Source: Brumimicrobium ulvae (GTDB taxonomy: Bacteria; Bacteroidota; Bacteroidia; Flavobacteriales_D; Crocinitomicaceae). Taken from it: DNA of 64,000 nt. The notes beneath the pieces were generated by a model, which was not told the DNA's origin, made no database searches, and saw only the letters and a list, made by a program, of their open reading frames with translations. Location of the stretch: positions 310,001-374,000 of the forward strand of contig NZ_CANNGT010000001.1 of NCBI RefSeq assembly GCF_947504225.1. The letters run 5' to 3'. Positions 26,982 through 34,806 of the stretch are shown piece by piece; position 1 is the first letter of the stretch; each line of letters begins with the position of its first letter. The position numbers were made by a program, and so were the translations under genes.

Positions 26982-27762
26982 AAAGTTATCTCAGGTATCC
27001 TTCCTTTTTTCAGCCTTATTGATCTTCGGATGTACTTCTGAAGTAAAGGATGAAGTTGAAGTTCAAACCAAGTCAAATGAATTGACTGAAGAAGAGTTGA
27101 TGATTCGGCAAGTGGAAAATAGCTTGGGGATTACCGCTGCTGAGAAGTATGATATTCAAATTGAATATAAATACATCAATGCCGATACTTTAAAAGACGC
27201 CTTGATTTTGGTGAACAGAGCGGAACATGCGTTTCAACGTGCTAAAAATAATGACACAGAAAGGTTTTTTGAAAATACGGGGTATACCGCACCGCATAAT
27301 CATATTTTTGTAAAACTAGGAGGAGTTAAAAAATTACTTTCTACCGTAGCTATCGGTTCAAATGTAAAATACCCTCTTGAAGCTACTTTCTTGGAGTTAA
27401 CCTCAAAAGCACATCAAGATTTCTATGTTGACTACCGCATCAGAAACAGCATGCAAAGAGATTATTTTACCGTTAGAAGGAACAATATTTATAAAACCTT
27501 TAGTTGTCCTGTTTTTGATAGTGTAGGTGTCGAAAATCCAAGGGTGTATGATATTCAACACAGAGAAAGTTCAGTGAGAATAGCCAAAGACATAGCCTTG
27601 TACCATGGAGAGTTTGAAGATTATGAACCAAGCGAAATTGAAGATGTAAACAATTATACGCCAAAAGGAATTATTGGAACAGATAAGCTATTTGTTTACT
27701 TTATTTTTGATGATCGAACAATGAAGTATAAAACGCCAATGGGGGTTGCCCAAGAGGAATAA
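26962..27762 (+). CDS. Lipoprotein of unknown function
   Basis: A 266-residue protein that starts MFWIKSRKLSQVSF and has the lipobox LIFGC (Cys24), then an acidic linker and a globular domain without a family I recognise. A later Tyr-rich stretch (EDYEPSEIEDVNNY) is noticeable. I use ATG 26962, within the end of the phosphorylase gene. An in-frame ATG at 26932 would add ten residues before the signal peptide. The 20-nt overlap suggests coupled translation with the phosphorylase gene. Confidence 0.7.
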   Translation: MFWIKSRKLSQVSFLFSALLIFGCTSEVKDEVEVQTKSNELTEEELMIRQVENSLGITAAEKYDIQIEYKYINADTLKDALILVNRAEHAFQRAKNNDTERFFENTGYTAPHNHIFVKLGGVKKLLSTVAIGSNVKYPLEATFLELTSKAHQDFYVDYRIRNSMQRDYFTVRRNNIYKTFSCPVFDSVGVENPRVYDIQHRESSVRIAKDIALYHGEFEDYEPSEIEDVNNYTPKGIIGTDKLFVYFIFDDRTMKYKTPMGVAQEE

Positions 27763-27880
27763 TCAGATCAGGCCCAACTTTTGAGACTAATCCTATATTT
27801 CTTTATTCAGCCTTTCATTTTTATCATTGTCCAGAAAAATAGGCTTCTTTTTATTTCTTGGAATTGATTTATTTCAACCT

Positions 27881-28264
27881 TTAATTATTCAACCAAGGAC
27901 TTAATTCTGTGATTAAATCTTTAATTCTTGATGGCTTTGAAATAAAAGCAGTTGCTCCATTTTTTAAACTCTTTTGAGCATCGTCTGGATTTTTAGAGGT
28001 AGAATAAATAATAATGGGAGCATCCTGATAGTCTGGTACCGATCTAAGAAAGTTTAAACAATCAATTCCATTCGCCTTAGGCATGTTCAAATCGATAAAA
28101 ATGGGACCGATGCGATGGGCATTTTCAGTTAGGTAAGGTTTTGCTTCTTCAAATCTAGAGAACAATCTTAATTCATAGTCTGGAAAGCTCATATGAATAA
28201 CAGTTTCGAAAATCAACTGATCATCTTCGTCATCATCAATTAATACACAGATATTCTTGTTCAT
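27881..28264 (-). CDS. Single-domain response regulator (CheY-like)
   Basis: A 127-residue receiver domain with no output domain. The acidic pocket is in LIDDDEDD (residues 8-15), the phospho-acceptor Asp in IFIDLNMPKANG near 57, the switch Thr/Ser in IIYSTSKNPDD near 85, and the conserved Lys in ISKPS near 108. This branch, common in Bacteroidota, passes phosphate through hybrid or separate kinases. It lies 32 nt downstream of porQ and is probably in the same transcript. No kinase gene is adjacent. Confidence 0.9.
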   Translation of the reverse strand: MNKNICVLIDDDEDDQLIFETVIHMSFPDYELRLFSRFEEAKPYLTENAHRIGPIFIDLNMPKANGIDCLNFLRSVPDYQDAPIIIYSTSKNPDDAQKSLKNGATAFISKPSRIKDLITELSPWLNN

Positions 28265-28296
28265 TTTTTTTGAGTAGTTCTGTTATTGTGGTCGAT

Positions 28297-29328
28297 TTAT
28301 TTTCTCCACTTATCGAAATCTGTTCTTAATGAAATTAGGTTGTTGAATCCTGCACTAGAATATATATACAATCCATAATCTACAGTGAATCTTTTAAAGT
28401 TGAGTCCTGCCCCAAAAGAAAATCCACCCATTCCAGGTCTGTTTTGTACCAACATTTCCCTTCTTTGATTATAGTCGAATGCCGCCCTTACACGAACAGT
28501 TTTACCGATTAATGTTTCAACTTGGAAAATAAAATGGCGGCCTAACTTTTCAGCAAATCCTGCTTTTTCTACTGGAACGAGTTCTCCGGTAAGTGGGTCT
28601 GTTGTAGGTTTTGCGTTTGGATCGTTATAAGACAGGTCCCAAGTATTCAAATGATGTGCAACAATTGAAAAACGGAAAGGGGCATGTTCTAATTTGTGAG
28701 AAACACCTAGCATAGCTTGAATAGGAAGTGGAGCCCTGGTCTTTTCTGTGTAAGTTGAAAGTTGTACCCCAGCATTTCTAACAATTGCAGAAACTGTCGT
28801 TCTTTCGCTTTCACTTCTGTACATCCCAGCTAAATCTATAGAAACTCCCATAGAATTGTAGGATTCTAGTTGAGACCAAATTAAATTAAATGTTGCTCCG
28901 ATGGAGATGTTCTTATTTAATGTACGCCCAATACTTCCGCCTAATGCAAAGTCCCCCGCTGAAAAAGTTCCAATCTGCTCTCCATTTTCGTCCATACGGT
29001 CCATCTTACCATAAGCAACATACCTTAAGTGAATTGCCCCAGTTCCAATATTTCCAAAGTCCTTCCCATAGGTAACCATTCCATGATTGATGCCGCCAGC
29101 CAGTAAAGCTTGATTGAATCCCATAGCGTTGTCCATGTTTGAATTTAAGGCTGCTGGATTTTGAATTCCTGTATTGATATCATCATCATAAGCAGTGATA
29201 AAAATTCTACCCAAGGCAGCAGCTCTTGCGTTATCAGGTAAGTCAAGAAATGGAAAGGCATTTTTTCCACCCGTTTGCGCCATTAATGTTAATGGTAAAA
29301 GACAAAGAATTGTTACTAGTCGTGTCAT
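28297..29328 (-). CDS. porQ: Type IX secretion system protein PorQ
   Basis: A 343-residue PorV-like outer-membrane beta-barrel. The signal peptide ends near LTLMAQ (residue ~18). The family's N-terminal signature FLDLPDNARAAALGR is at ~26-40, then NPAALNSNMDNAMGFNQ, and alternating amphipathic strands run to the end. In T9SS, PorQ belongs to the attachment complex that handles cargo after PorV delivery and is partnered with PorZ. Five probable T9SS cargo genes in this window fit. A receiver-domain gene follows 32 nt downstream. Confidence 0.85.
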   Translation of the reverse strand: MTRLVTILCLLPLTLMAQTGGKNAFPFLDLPDNARAAALGRIFITAYDDDINTGIQNPAALNSNMDNAMGFNQALLAGGINHGMVTYGKDFGNIGTGAIHLRYVAYGKMDRMDENGEQIGTFSAGDFALGGSIGRTLNKNISIGATFNLIWSQLESYNSMGVSIDLAGMYRSESERTTVSAIVRNAGVQLSTYTEKTRAPLPIQAMLGVSHKLEHAPFRFSIVAHHLNTWDLSYNDPNAKPTTDPLTGELVPVEKAGFAEKLGRHFIFQVETLIGKTVRVRAAFDYNQRREMLVQNRPGMGGFSFGAGLNFKRFTVDYGLYIYSSAGFNNLISLRTDFDKWRK

Positions 29329-29387
29329 CTGAATTCAATCAACGCTCGAAAATATGAAAAATTGTAAGTTAGAGGATGAAAAAAGAA

Positions 29388-29894
29388 TTATTTCTCCTTT
29401 CCACGTGGACCCAATTCGATGATCTCCATGTTTTTTATTTCTCCCTTGATTAATTCGAAACGAAGTAGGGTTCTCATACTATGAAATCCATGATTGCCAC
29501 AAGCTCCTGGATTCAACCAAAGCATTTTATATCGGGGGTCAAATTTGACCAATAAAATATGCGAATGTCCACAAACAAATAATTGAGGAGCCCCATTTTG
29601 TTTCAGTTCTTCTGAAAGTGGTTTGGAGTAGCGGCCAGGTTTACCGGCAATGTGGGTCATCAATACTGAAACTCCTTCTCGTTCAAATCGCTGAAACTCT
29701 GGGAATCTTTGCCTTACCGTTGTGTCATCGATGTTGCCATAAACACCCACCAAGGGTTTAAAGGCCTCAAGTTGATCGATGATTTTAGGATCTCCAACGT
29801 CTCCAGCATGCCAAATTTCATCGACTTCCTTGAAGTGTTCAAAAATACGCTTGTCAAGTACGCTATGTGTGTCAGACAGTAAACCAATTTTCAT
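29388..29894 (-). CDS. YfcE-type metallophosphoesterase
   Basis: A compact 168-residue phosphodiesterase of the MJ0936/YfcE family. All dinuclear-metal motifs are present: SDTHSVLD (6-13), HAGDVGD near 35, VYGNIDD near 51, MTHIAG near 80 and CGHSH near 109. Known relatives hydrolyse small phosphodiesters, but the physiological substrate is usually unknown. A -7-like element sits 5 nt before the ATG, suggesting a leaderless transcript. Confidence 0.88.
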   Translation of the reverse strand: MKIGLLSDTHSVLDKRIFEHFKEVDEIWHAGDVGDPKIIDQLEAFKPLVGVYGNIDDTTVRQRFPEFQRFEREGVSVLMTHIAGKPGRYSKPLSEELKQNGAPQLFVCGHSHILLVKFDPRYKMLWLNPGACGNHGFHSMRTLLRFELIKGEIKNMEIIELGPRGKEK

Positions 29895-29899
29895 AGTTG

Positions 29900-29907
29900 C
29901 AAAGAAA
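29900..29907 (-). promoter_or_regulatory. Near-consensus -7 element of the phosphoesterase gene
   Basis: Read leftwards, TTTCTTTG (then CA) differs from TAnnTTTG only in the second base. It ends 5 nt before the ATG, the spacing expected for a leaderless mRNA. Confidence 0.35.
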
Positions 29908-29934
29908 CGAAATGAAGGGAGAATAATGAATAAA

Positions 29935-29968
29935 AAAAGCTTCTGAATATTATAAACAGAAGCTTTTT
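29935..29968 (-). terminator. Intrinsic terminator of the chalcone-isomerase-like gene
   Basis: The perfect stem AAAGCTTCTG / CAGAAGCTTT has an 11-nt loop. A long T-run follows in the minus direction, 19 nt past the stop at 29988. Confidence 0.75.
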
Positions 29969-29987
29969 AAAATGTTAATATGTTCAA

Positions 29988-30554
29988 CTATACTTTTCCA
30001 AGCATGGCTTTTTTCACAGAGGCATCAGCTGGAGTTTTACCTAGCCAAATTCCCCAAAGTGCTTTTTTGAATTCTAGTCCTTTAGCGCCTCCAAGGTGTT
30101 TTCCATTCATATAAACTTCAACACCACTTTCTGGTTTGTAAATTAAAATTACTTCATCTCCTGATTTAAATTCAACGCTGAAAATTTTCATGAAATCTGC
30201 AATTTCTTTTTCTGAAGCTTTCCCTTCTGATGATGTTGCAAATCCATCTTTTACTGTTTCTACAAATTTATCACGCGTAACTTTATCAGAAACCAATTTG
30301 ATGCGAATCGCTGATTCTGCATTTTGATCGATAATGGTTTGTGCATTAGAAGTTCTCTCTGGAACATATAAGGCTGCTACATATAGGTTGAAGAAGTATT
30401 TTTGACGCAATCCTGCTCCGTTGTATTCTACAACTTGATCGCTAATTTTCATCTTTGTTGGAAAGGACACACCTGATACTGTAACGTTTTGTGCATTTAA
30501 GCTAAAAGACATTACAACTCCGATAAATAAGGCAACAATTAATTTTGATTTCAT
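29988..30554 (-). CDS. Chalcone isomerase-like periplasmic protein
   Basis: A 188-residue secreted protein with a signal peptide ending near FSLNAQ (residue ~21). The rest fits the bacterial chalcone-isomerase-like family (Chalcone_3): VSGVSFPTKMKI, the LRQKYFFNLYVAALYVPE core, an FKSGDEVILIYKPESGVEVYMNG pair of strands in consecutive parts, and a final FKKALWGIWLGKTPAD. These bacterial proteins are thought to bind lipids or fatty acids rather than to isomerise chalcones. It is monocistronic with its own terminator. Confidence 0.85.
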   Translation of the reverse strand: MKSKLIVALFIGVVMSFSLNAQNVTVSGVSFPTKMKISDQVVEYNGAGLRQKYFFNLYVAALYVPERTSNAQTIIDQNAESAIRIKLVSDKVTRDKFVETVKDGFATSSEGKASEKEIADFMKIFSVEFKSGDEVILIYKPESGVEVYMNGKHLGGAKGLEFKKALWGIWLGKTPADASVKKAMLGKV

Positions 30555-30623
30555 AGTTTTGATTTTAATGAATAATGTGTATTTTTAAACAAATCTTATT
30601 CCAAATTTACAAATAAAATTATT

Positions 30624-30905
30624 ATGAATAAACTATTTACGCTATTACTCGGAACATCTGTTTTATTTCTTGCTTCATGTGGTGGAGGATGGTCAGACGA
30701 CAAAAAAGAGTTAATTAAAAATGACTGTATCCTTATTGGTGGTTACGACTGTGATTGTTATGTTGAAAAAGCAGTGGAGACTTTCGAAAATCCTGAAGAA
30801 TACAATAAGGAGGATTCAGAAGCAAAAGCTAAATTTACTACTGCTATAGCATCTTGTGAAGTTGAAGTAGAAGAGGTAGAGGAAGAGAATTTGGAGTCTT
30901 TCTAA
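30624..30905 (+). CDS. Small acidic lipoprotein
   Basis: A 93-residue lipoprotein with lipobox LASC (Cys19). The mature part has an odd Cys pattern (NDCILIGGYDCDCYVEKA, plus a fourth Cys near the end) and a very acidic tail (EVEVEEVEEENLE). I do not recognise the family. Divergent from the chalcone-isomerase-like gene, it lies alone. The four mature cysteines beyond the lipidated one hint at disulfides or metal binding. Confidence 0.75.
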   Translation: MNKLFTLLLGTSVLFLASCGGGWSDDKKELIKNDCILIGGYDCDCYVEKAVETFENPEEYNKEDSEAKAKFTTAIASCEVEVEEVEEENLESF

Positions 30906-30959
30906 GACGTAAGAAATGATACTATAACGTTGTGATGAACAGAAATGTTGATTGCAACG

Positions 30960-31595
30960 TTATTCCTTAACCACCTTTAATCCATTGTGTATCCATTTTA
31001 TTCGTCCGTGTGGCGCTTGTTGAAGAATATAATTCCATTTTTCATTTTCTTCTCCAAAAAGGACTTCTTGCCATGATTTTAATTTCAGGCTTTTACTGCT
31101 TGATAAATAAGTAATGTTTTGATCACTGACCCAAATGAGAAAAGCTTCTTTGCTTCCGTTTTTTTCTTCATCTAATCTTATGGATCGACAGTCGTGGTTG
31201 AAACAATCCAGCCAATTGTAAAAAGCATTTACCGTTTTAACACTGTCTTCAAATTGCCATTCAATTATATGAAAAGGAATACTGTCTTTGATGAAATAGG
31301 TTTCTTCCTTGTTTTTATACCCCAAACGATCGGGCATAAATAACATGTTTCTTTCCTTGAGTATATTGTTTTCAGGAAACTCTAATTCAGGAAATAATTG
31401 CTGTAAATTTTGTTCAAATAGGGTCAATGACTTGCTTTCAGAAATCAAAGTGTCTTCCTGATATTCATAATTGCCTTGCGCTTGAGGAAGAATGTCTTCG
31501 GAAGTTAATATTTCAACATCCTTATCCGAATTACATGATGTTCCCAATAAGGTTAAAATCAGGATTAAAACCCAGCTTTTTATTTGTCCGTTCAT
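30960..31595 (-). CDS. Lipoprotein of unknown function
   Basis: A 211-residue protein starting MNGQIKSWVLILIL with lipobox GTSC (Cys21). The mature part is mixed alpha/beta with a Trp-containing C-terminus and no family I can name. I prefer ATG 31595 over an in-frame ATG at 31634, because the latter puts 13 residues before the signal peptide and overlaps the end of the aldolase gene. It follows the threonine aldolase gene by 4 nt and so ends a three-gene leftward set with the O-methyltransferase gene. Confidence 0.7.
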   Translation of the reverse strand: MNGQIKSWVLILILTLLGTSCNSDKDVEILTSEDILPQAQGNYEYQEDTLISESKSLTLFEQNLQQLFPELEFPENNILKERNMLFMPDRLGYKNKEETYFIKDSIPFHIIEWQFEDSVKTVNAFYNWLDCFNHDCRSIRLDEEKNGSKEAFLIWVSDQNITYLSSSKSLKLKSWQEVLFGEENEKWNYILQQAPHGRIKWIHNGLKVVKE

Positions 31596-31599
31596 TCTA

Positions 31600-32625
31600 T
31601 TAAATCTTAATTTTCTTAAGAACGGAAATGGCATAATTAATATTGTCTGTGTTCACATCAAGATGTGTCACCATGCGAATGGTTTGCTCTCCAAAAGCCA
31701 TAAAATGAAGATCTTTTTCGGCACACTTTGCAATGAGTTCAGGAAGGTTTACTGTTTTAGAAAGTTGTGCTACAACAATATTGGTCTCTACAGGGAGTAC
31801 TTTTTCAACCCATGTTAAGTTGTTTAAGGCAGTACCTAATTCTTGGGCGTTTTTATGGTCTTCCCTCAATCTTTCGATGTTGTTTTGTAGTGCATAAAGT
31901 CCACCAGCCGCAATAATCCCAGCTTGTCTCATTCCTCCTCCCATTACTTTTCTTGCGCGTCGTGCACGGTGAATAAAGTCTTTTTTACCCAGTAAAACCG
32001 AACCTACTGGAGCTCCTAATCCTTTAGATAAGCAAATAGAAATAGAGTCAAATTGTGCTGCGTATGCTTTGGGCGGTACATTGTTTTCTACCAATGCGTT
32101 GAATAGTCTAGCTCCGTCGAGATGGAGTGGAAGTTTATTTTCTAGACAAATCTTGCGAATGGCTTTTATTTCATTGAAATCATAAATTGCACCTCCTCCT
32201 CGGTTCATGGTGTCTTCTATGGAAACCAGTGTGGTTAGCGGATAATGTGGGTTGTTAGGGTCTTTGATGCCTGCAAGAACGTCTGCAGCGGTAATTCGTC
32301 CTCGGTCTCCAGAAAGTAGGTGAGTAGAACTACCGCTATTTTTAGCTATTCCTCCACCTTCGTAAAAATAGATGTGGGCGTCCTTGGAACAAATTACTTC
32401 ATCGCCTGGCCTACAATGTACATTTATGGCGATTTGATTGGTTTGTGTTCCAGAGGAACAGTAAAGCGCAGCTTCCATTCCGAAGTAATCGGCAGCGAAT
32501 TGCTCTAATTGATTTACTGTTGGGTCTTCTTGAAAAACGTCATCTCCAACAGGAGCATCCATCATAAAAGCTTTCATTTCTTTTGAAGGCTTTGTCACTG
32601 TATCTGAACGAAAATCAGTGTGCAT
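31600..32625 (-). CDS. ltaE: Low-specificity L-threonine aldolase
   Basis: A 341-residue PLP enzyme of the beta-eliminating lyase fold that cleaves L-threonine or L-allo-threonine to glycine and acetaldehyde. The family N-terminus DFRSDTVTKPSKEM is present. GDDVFQEDPTVNQLE follows near residue 27, HLDGARLFNA near 167, and the PLP lysine in CLSKGLGAPVGS near 200. Length and motif order are normal. It starts 3 nt after the O-methyltransferase stop and is co-transcribed with it. Confidence 0.92.
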   Translation of the reverse strand: MHTDFRSDTVTKPSKEMKAFMMDAPVGDDVFQEDPTVNQLEQFAADYFGMEAALYCSSGTQTNQIAINVHCRPGDEVICSKDAHIYFYEGGGIAKNSGSSTHLLSGDRGRITAADVLAGIKDPNNPHYPLTTLVSIEDTMNRGGGAIYDFNEIKAIRKICLENKLPLHLDGARLFNALVENNVPPKAYAAQFDSISICLSKGLGAPVGSVLLGKKDFIHRARRARKVMGGGMRQAGIIAAGGLYALQNNIERLREDHKNAQELGTALNNLTWVEKVLPVETNIVVAQLSKTVNLPELIAKCAEKDLHFMAFGEQTIRMVTHLDVNTDNINYAISVLKKIKI

Positions 32626-32628
32626 AGT

Positions 32629-33270
32629 TTATTTTTTACGAATCACCATTAATCCATCGCGAATAGGTAGGAGTACATTTTCAACCCGGTGATCATCTTG
32701 AATTTTCTTGTTGAATATTTTTAATGCTTCAGTGTCAACATCATTTTTCTTGGTTGCTTGAATTACTTTTCCAGACCACAAAACATTATCTGCAATGATG
32801 ATTGCACCTGATGGCAAGTCGTCAATTAATAAGTCGTAATAATTTGAATAGTTGGATTTGTCAGCGTCTATAAATACCAAGTCAAAGTTTTTGTCAAGGG
32901 TAGGAATGATTTCCATGGCGTCACCTACTTTCATTTCAATTTGATTAGAAAAACCGGCTTTGTTGACATATTCTTTGACCATTTCTTCCAATTCGTAATT
33001 GAGATCAATGGTAATGAGTTGCCCTTCTTCTTTTAATCCTTCGGCCAAACAAATTGCAGAATAGCCTGTATAGGTTCCTATTTCTAAAATGCGTTTGGGT
33101 TGCATCATTTTACTGAACAAACTTAAGGTTCTACCTTGTAGGTGCCCAGAAAGCATTCGGGGTTGTAACACCTTAATGTGGGTTTGACGGTTTAAGTCGC
33201 TTAAGACTTCTGATTCTGGAGAGGTATGTGCATTGACATAATCGTCCAATTTTTCATCTAAAAATTCCAT
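32629..33270 (-). CDS. Class I O-methyltransferase (COMT/caffeoyl-CoA type)
   Basis: A 213-residue SAM-dependent O-methyltransferase (Methyltransf_3 family). Motif I is ILEIGTYTGYSAICLA near residues 60-75; VFIDADKSNYSNYY and IIADNVLWSGKV supply the metal- and substrate-side residues. The start at ATG 33270 gives the normal family length. Eleven extra residues from 33303 would run into the rnpB RNA and past a promoter element. Substrates are probably catechol-like compounds, but tRNA-modifying relatives (TrmR) belong to the same family, so the role is open. Confidence 0.87.
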   Translation of the reverse strand: MEFLDEKLDDYVNAHTSPESEVLSDLNRQTHIKVLQPRMLSGHLQGRTLSLFSKMMQPKRILEIGTYTGYSAICLAEGLKEEGQLITIDLNYELEEMVKEYVNKAGFSNQIEMKVGDAMEIIPTLDKNFDLVFIDADKSNYSNYYDLLIDDLPSGAIIIADNVLWSGKVIQATKKNDVDTEALKIFNKKIQDDHRVENVLLPIRDGLMVIRKK

Positions 33271-33274
33271 GTAC

Positions 33275-33282
33275 CAAATGTA
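33275..33282 (-). promoter_or_regulatory. -7 promoter element of the O-methyltransferase operon
   Basis: Read leftwards this is TACATTTG, an exact TAnnTTTG match ending 4 nt before the ATG at 33270. That places the expected start site on the A of the ATG. It sits in the 26-nt gap after rnpB. Confidence 0.5.
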
Positions 33283-33296
33283 AGAAAAAAAACAAA

Positions 33297-33664
33297 AAGG
33301 CAAATCATAAGCCGGGTCCTGTACACCATCCGAAGATGGCTGTTTGTCATTTATCTAGTCCAGAAGTCACCCTCTGGATCCATCGACCTACCCTCCAAGT
33401 CGAGCGAGCAGCCCTTAAGCCTTGGTTTACATGGTCTTTCAGTCCGTAAGGTTTACCTAGCCAACAATGTCACCATTGCTGCGGTGAGCTCTTACCTCGC
33501 CTTTTCACTATGACCTCGAGTGTAACCTCGGGGCTACTTATTTCTGTGGCACTTTCTGTATTCGTCAAACGACGAACCCTTCCCGTTAGGAAGTACGGCG
33601 CTCTATACTGCCCAGACTTTCCTCTCTCTCGTTAAACGAGACAGCGACAAACTGATTTGCCTTT
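33297..33664 (-). ncRNA. rnpB: RNase P RNA, the catalytic RNA of 5' tRNA maturation
   Basis: Read leftwards, the RNA begins near AAAGGCAAATCA and ends near TGATTTGCC, which pair to form P1. The universally conserved block GAGGAAAGTCTGGGC is at 33610-33624, ACAGAAAT at 33540-33547, GAGGTAAGAGCTCACC at 33484-33499, and the 3' segment GTACAGGACCCGGCTTATGA near 33305-33327. Its length of about 368 nt is normal for a bacterial A-type RNA. It sits between a T9SS cargo gene and an O-methyltransferase gene, all leftward. The exact 5' and 3' ends are inferred from the P1 pairing and could shift by a few bases. Confidence 0.96.
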
Positions 33665-33668
33665 TGTG

Positions 33669-33676
33669 CAAAATTA
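33669..33676 (-). promoter_or_regulatory. -7 promoter element of rnpB
   Basis: TAATTTTG (followed by CA) matches TAnnTTTG exactly and ends 4 nt before the inferred RNA start. It lies just after the stop codon of the upstream cargo gene, so its -33 region must fall within that coding sequence. Confidence 0.55.
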
Positions 33677-33680
33677 CGCT

Positions 33681-34757
33681 TTATTTAATAACTATTGGAT
33701 TAAAACTTTGTCCATTTTGAGTAATGGACTGTAAAGTGTACATTCCTAGTGCTAAATCTTGAAGGTCAATCGAAATAGAACTTGAATTTAGCACAAAAGA
33801 ATTCACTATTTTACCTGTGCTGCTCAAGACATTGACCTTTTGAATGATTTCTTTGGATTGGATGTTGATGAAATCACTGCTAGGATTAGGGTAAACAGCA
33901 ACTTCAATACTGTTTTTTGGAAGATTTGCCAATTGATGGTTTAAAAATGTAACGCGGGTAGGGGTCTCACTTCCCATTGCTCCTTCAGTTTCGATTTTTA
34001 ATACTGGACGCTTTAAATTGTTGTCCCACCATTCATATTCACTGATTGTTCTGTTGATCGGGAACCATTGGTTAAACCCTCCTAAGTTGACCCGAACAGA
34101 ATCGAGTTCTGTAATAAGGTGGTGAATTCTAATGGTGTTATAAGTTCCAAAAGGCGTGATCAATTGACCTTCGCCGTCTACATTGCTTTCTCTTTGACGG
34201 TATTGAATGAATTGAGAGTCAAAGACAGGATTGAAATCCATTTTGGTGTATCCTCTAGATGAGTAGTTGTCTCCATAGTTAAGCGGAAAAACGTAAGCTG
34301 CTTCGATGGTGTCACTTCTGAAGCCAACTTGTTGACCATCGACCTCTAAACTATAACCTAGATAGGTCACCTTGTCATTTTCAATTTTAGTTAATCTGTT
34401 GATAGATTCTATGCTCACGGGAAGAATTCCACCTAGTTGATCTAATGGAAGTCCATCAAAAGGTTGATAGAAACTGGCTTGATATTGTGGAGGAGCAAAG
34501 GTCCCAAATTGAAATTCAACTACCATTCCAGCTGTTGAGATGTCATAAGCAATTTCAAATAATTGACTGTTCTCCATAAGATTGGAATAATCCCATGTTG
34601 AATTTTGACCTGTTGTTTGAAAATCAATAGATAAATCTGTGGTGGTAGAAACACCAACAGTATCTCCTGCAATCATGAAGTCAGTGCTGGTTATTGTTGT
34701 TTGAGCAATCGCTGAAAAGCTAAATATAGCGGCCAATAAATTTAAGATGTACTTCAT
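33681..34757 (-). CDS. Secreted protein with T9SS sorting tail, function unknown
   Basis: A 358-residue cargo protein. A signal peptide (AIFSFSAIAQ, residues 10-19) precedes a beta-rich body of ~245 residues with no domain I recognise. The last ~75 residues form a Por-type sorting domain starting at VAVYPNPSSDFINI and closing on a short basic tail. It is 49 nt downstream of the lipoprotein gene and may be the last gene of the sigma/anti-sigma operon to its right. If so, it may be part of the regulated output. Confidence 0.78.
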   Translation of the reverse strand: MKYILNLLAAIFSFSAIAQTTITSTDFMIAGDTVGVSTTTDLSIDFQTTGQNSTWDYSNLMENSQLFEIAYDISTAGMVVEFQFGTFAPPQYQASFYQPFDGLPLDQLGGILPVSIESINRLTKIENDKVTYLGYSLEVDGQQVGFRSDTIEAAYVFPLNYGDNYSSRGYTKMDFNPVFDSQFIQYRQRESNVDGEGQLITPFGTYNTIRIHHLITELDSVRVNLGGFNQWFPINRTISEYEWWDNNLKRPVLKIETEGAMGSETPTRVTFLNHQLANLPKNSIEVAVYPNPSSDFINIQSKEIIQKVNVLSSTGKIVNSFVLNSSSISIDLQDLALGMYTLQSITQNGQSFNPIVIK

Positions 34758-34806
34758 TGTTAGTGTTTTATTTATATGAAATTAAATAAAAAAGCAAGAA
34801 GTTCAC

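Noticed and set aside
33300-33660. tmRNA or 6S RNA for the structured region near 33.5 kb
   Set aside because: The conserved GAGGAAAGTCTGGGC, ACAGAAAT and terminal P1 pairing identify RNase P RNA; no tRNA-like ends or tag frame are present.
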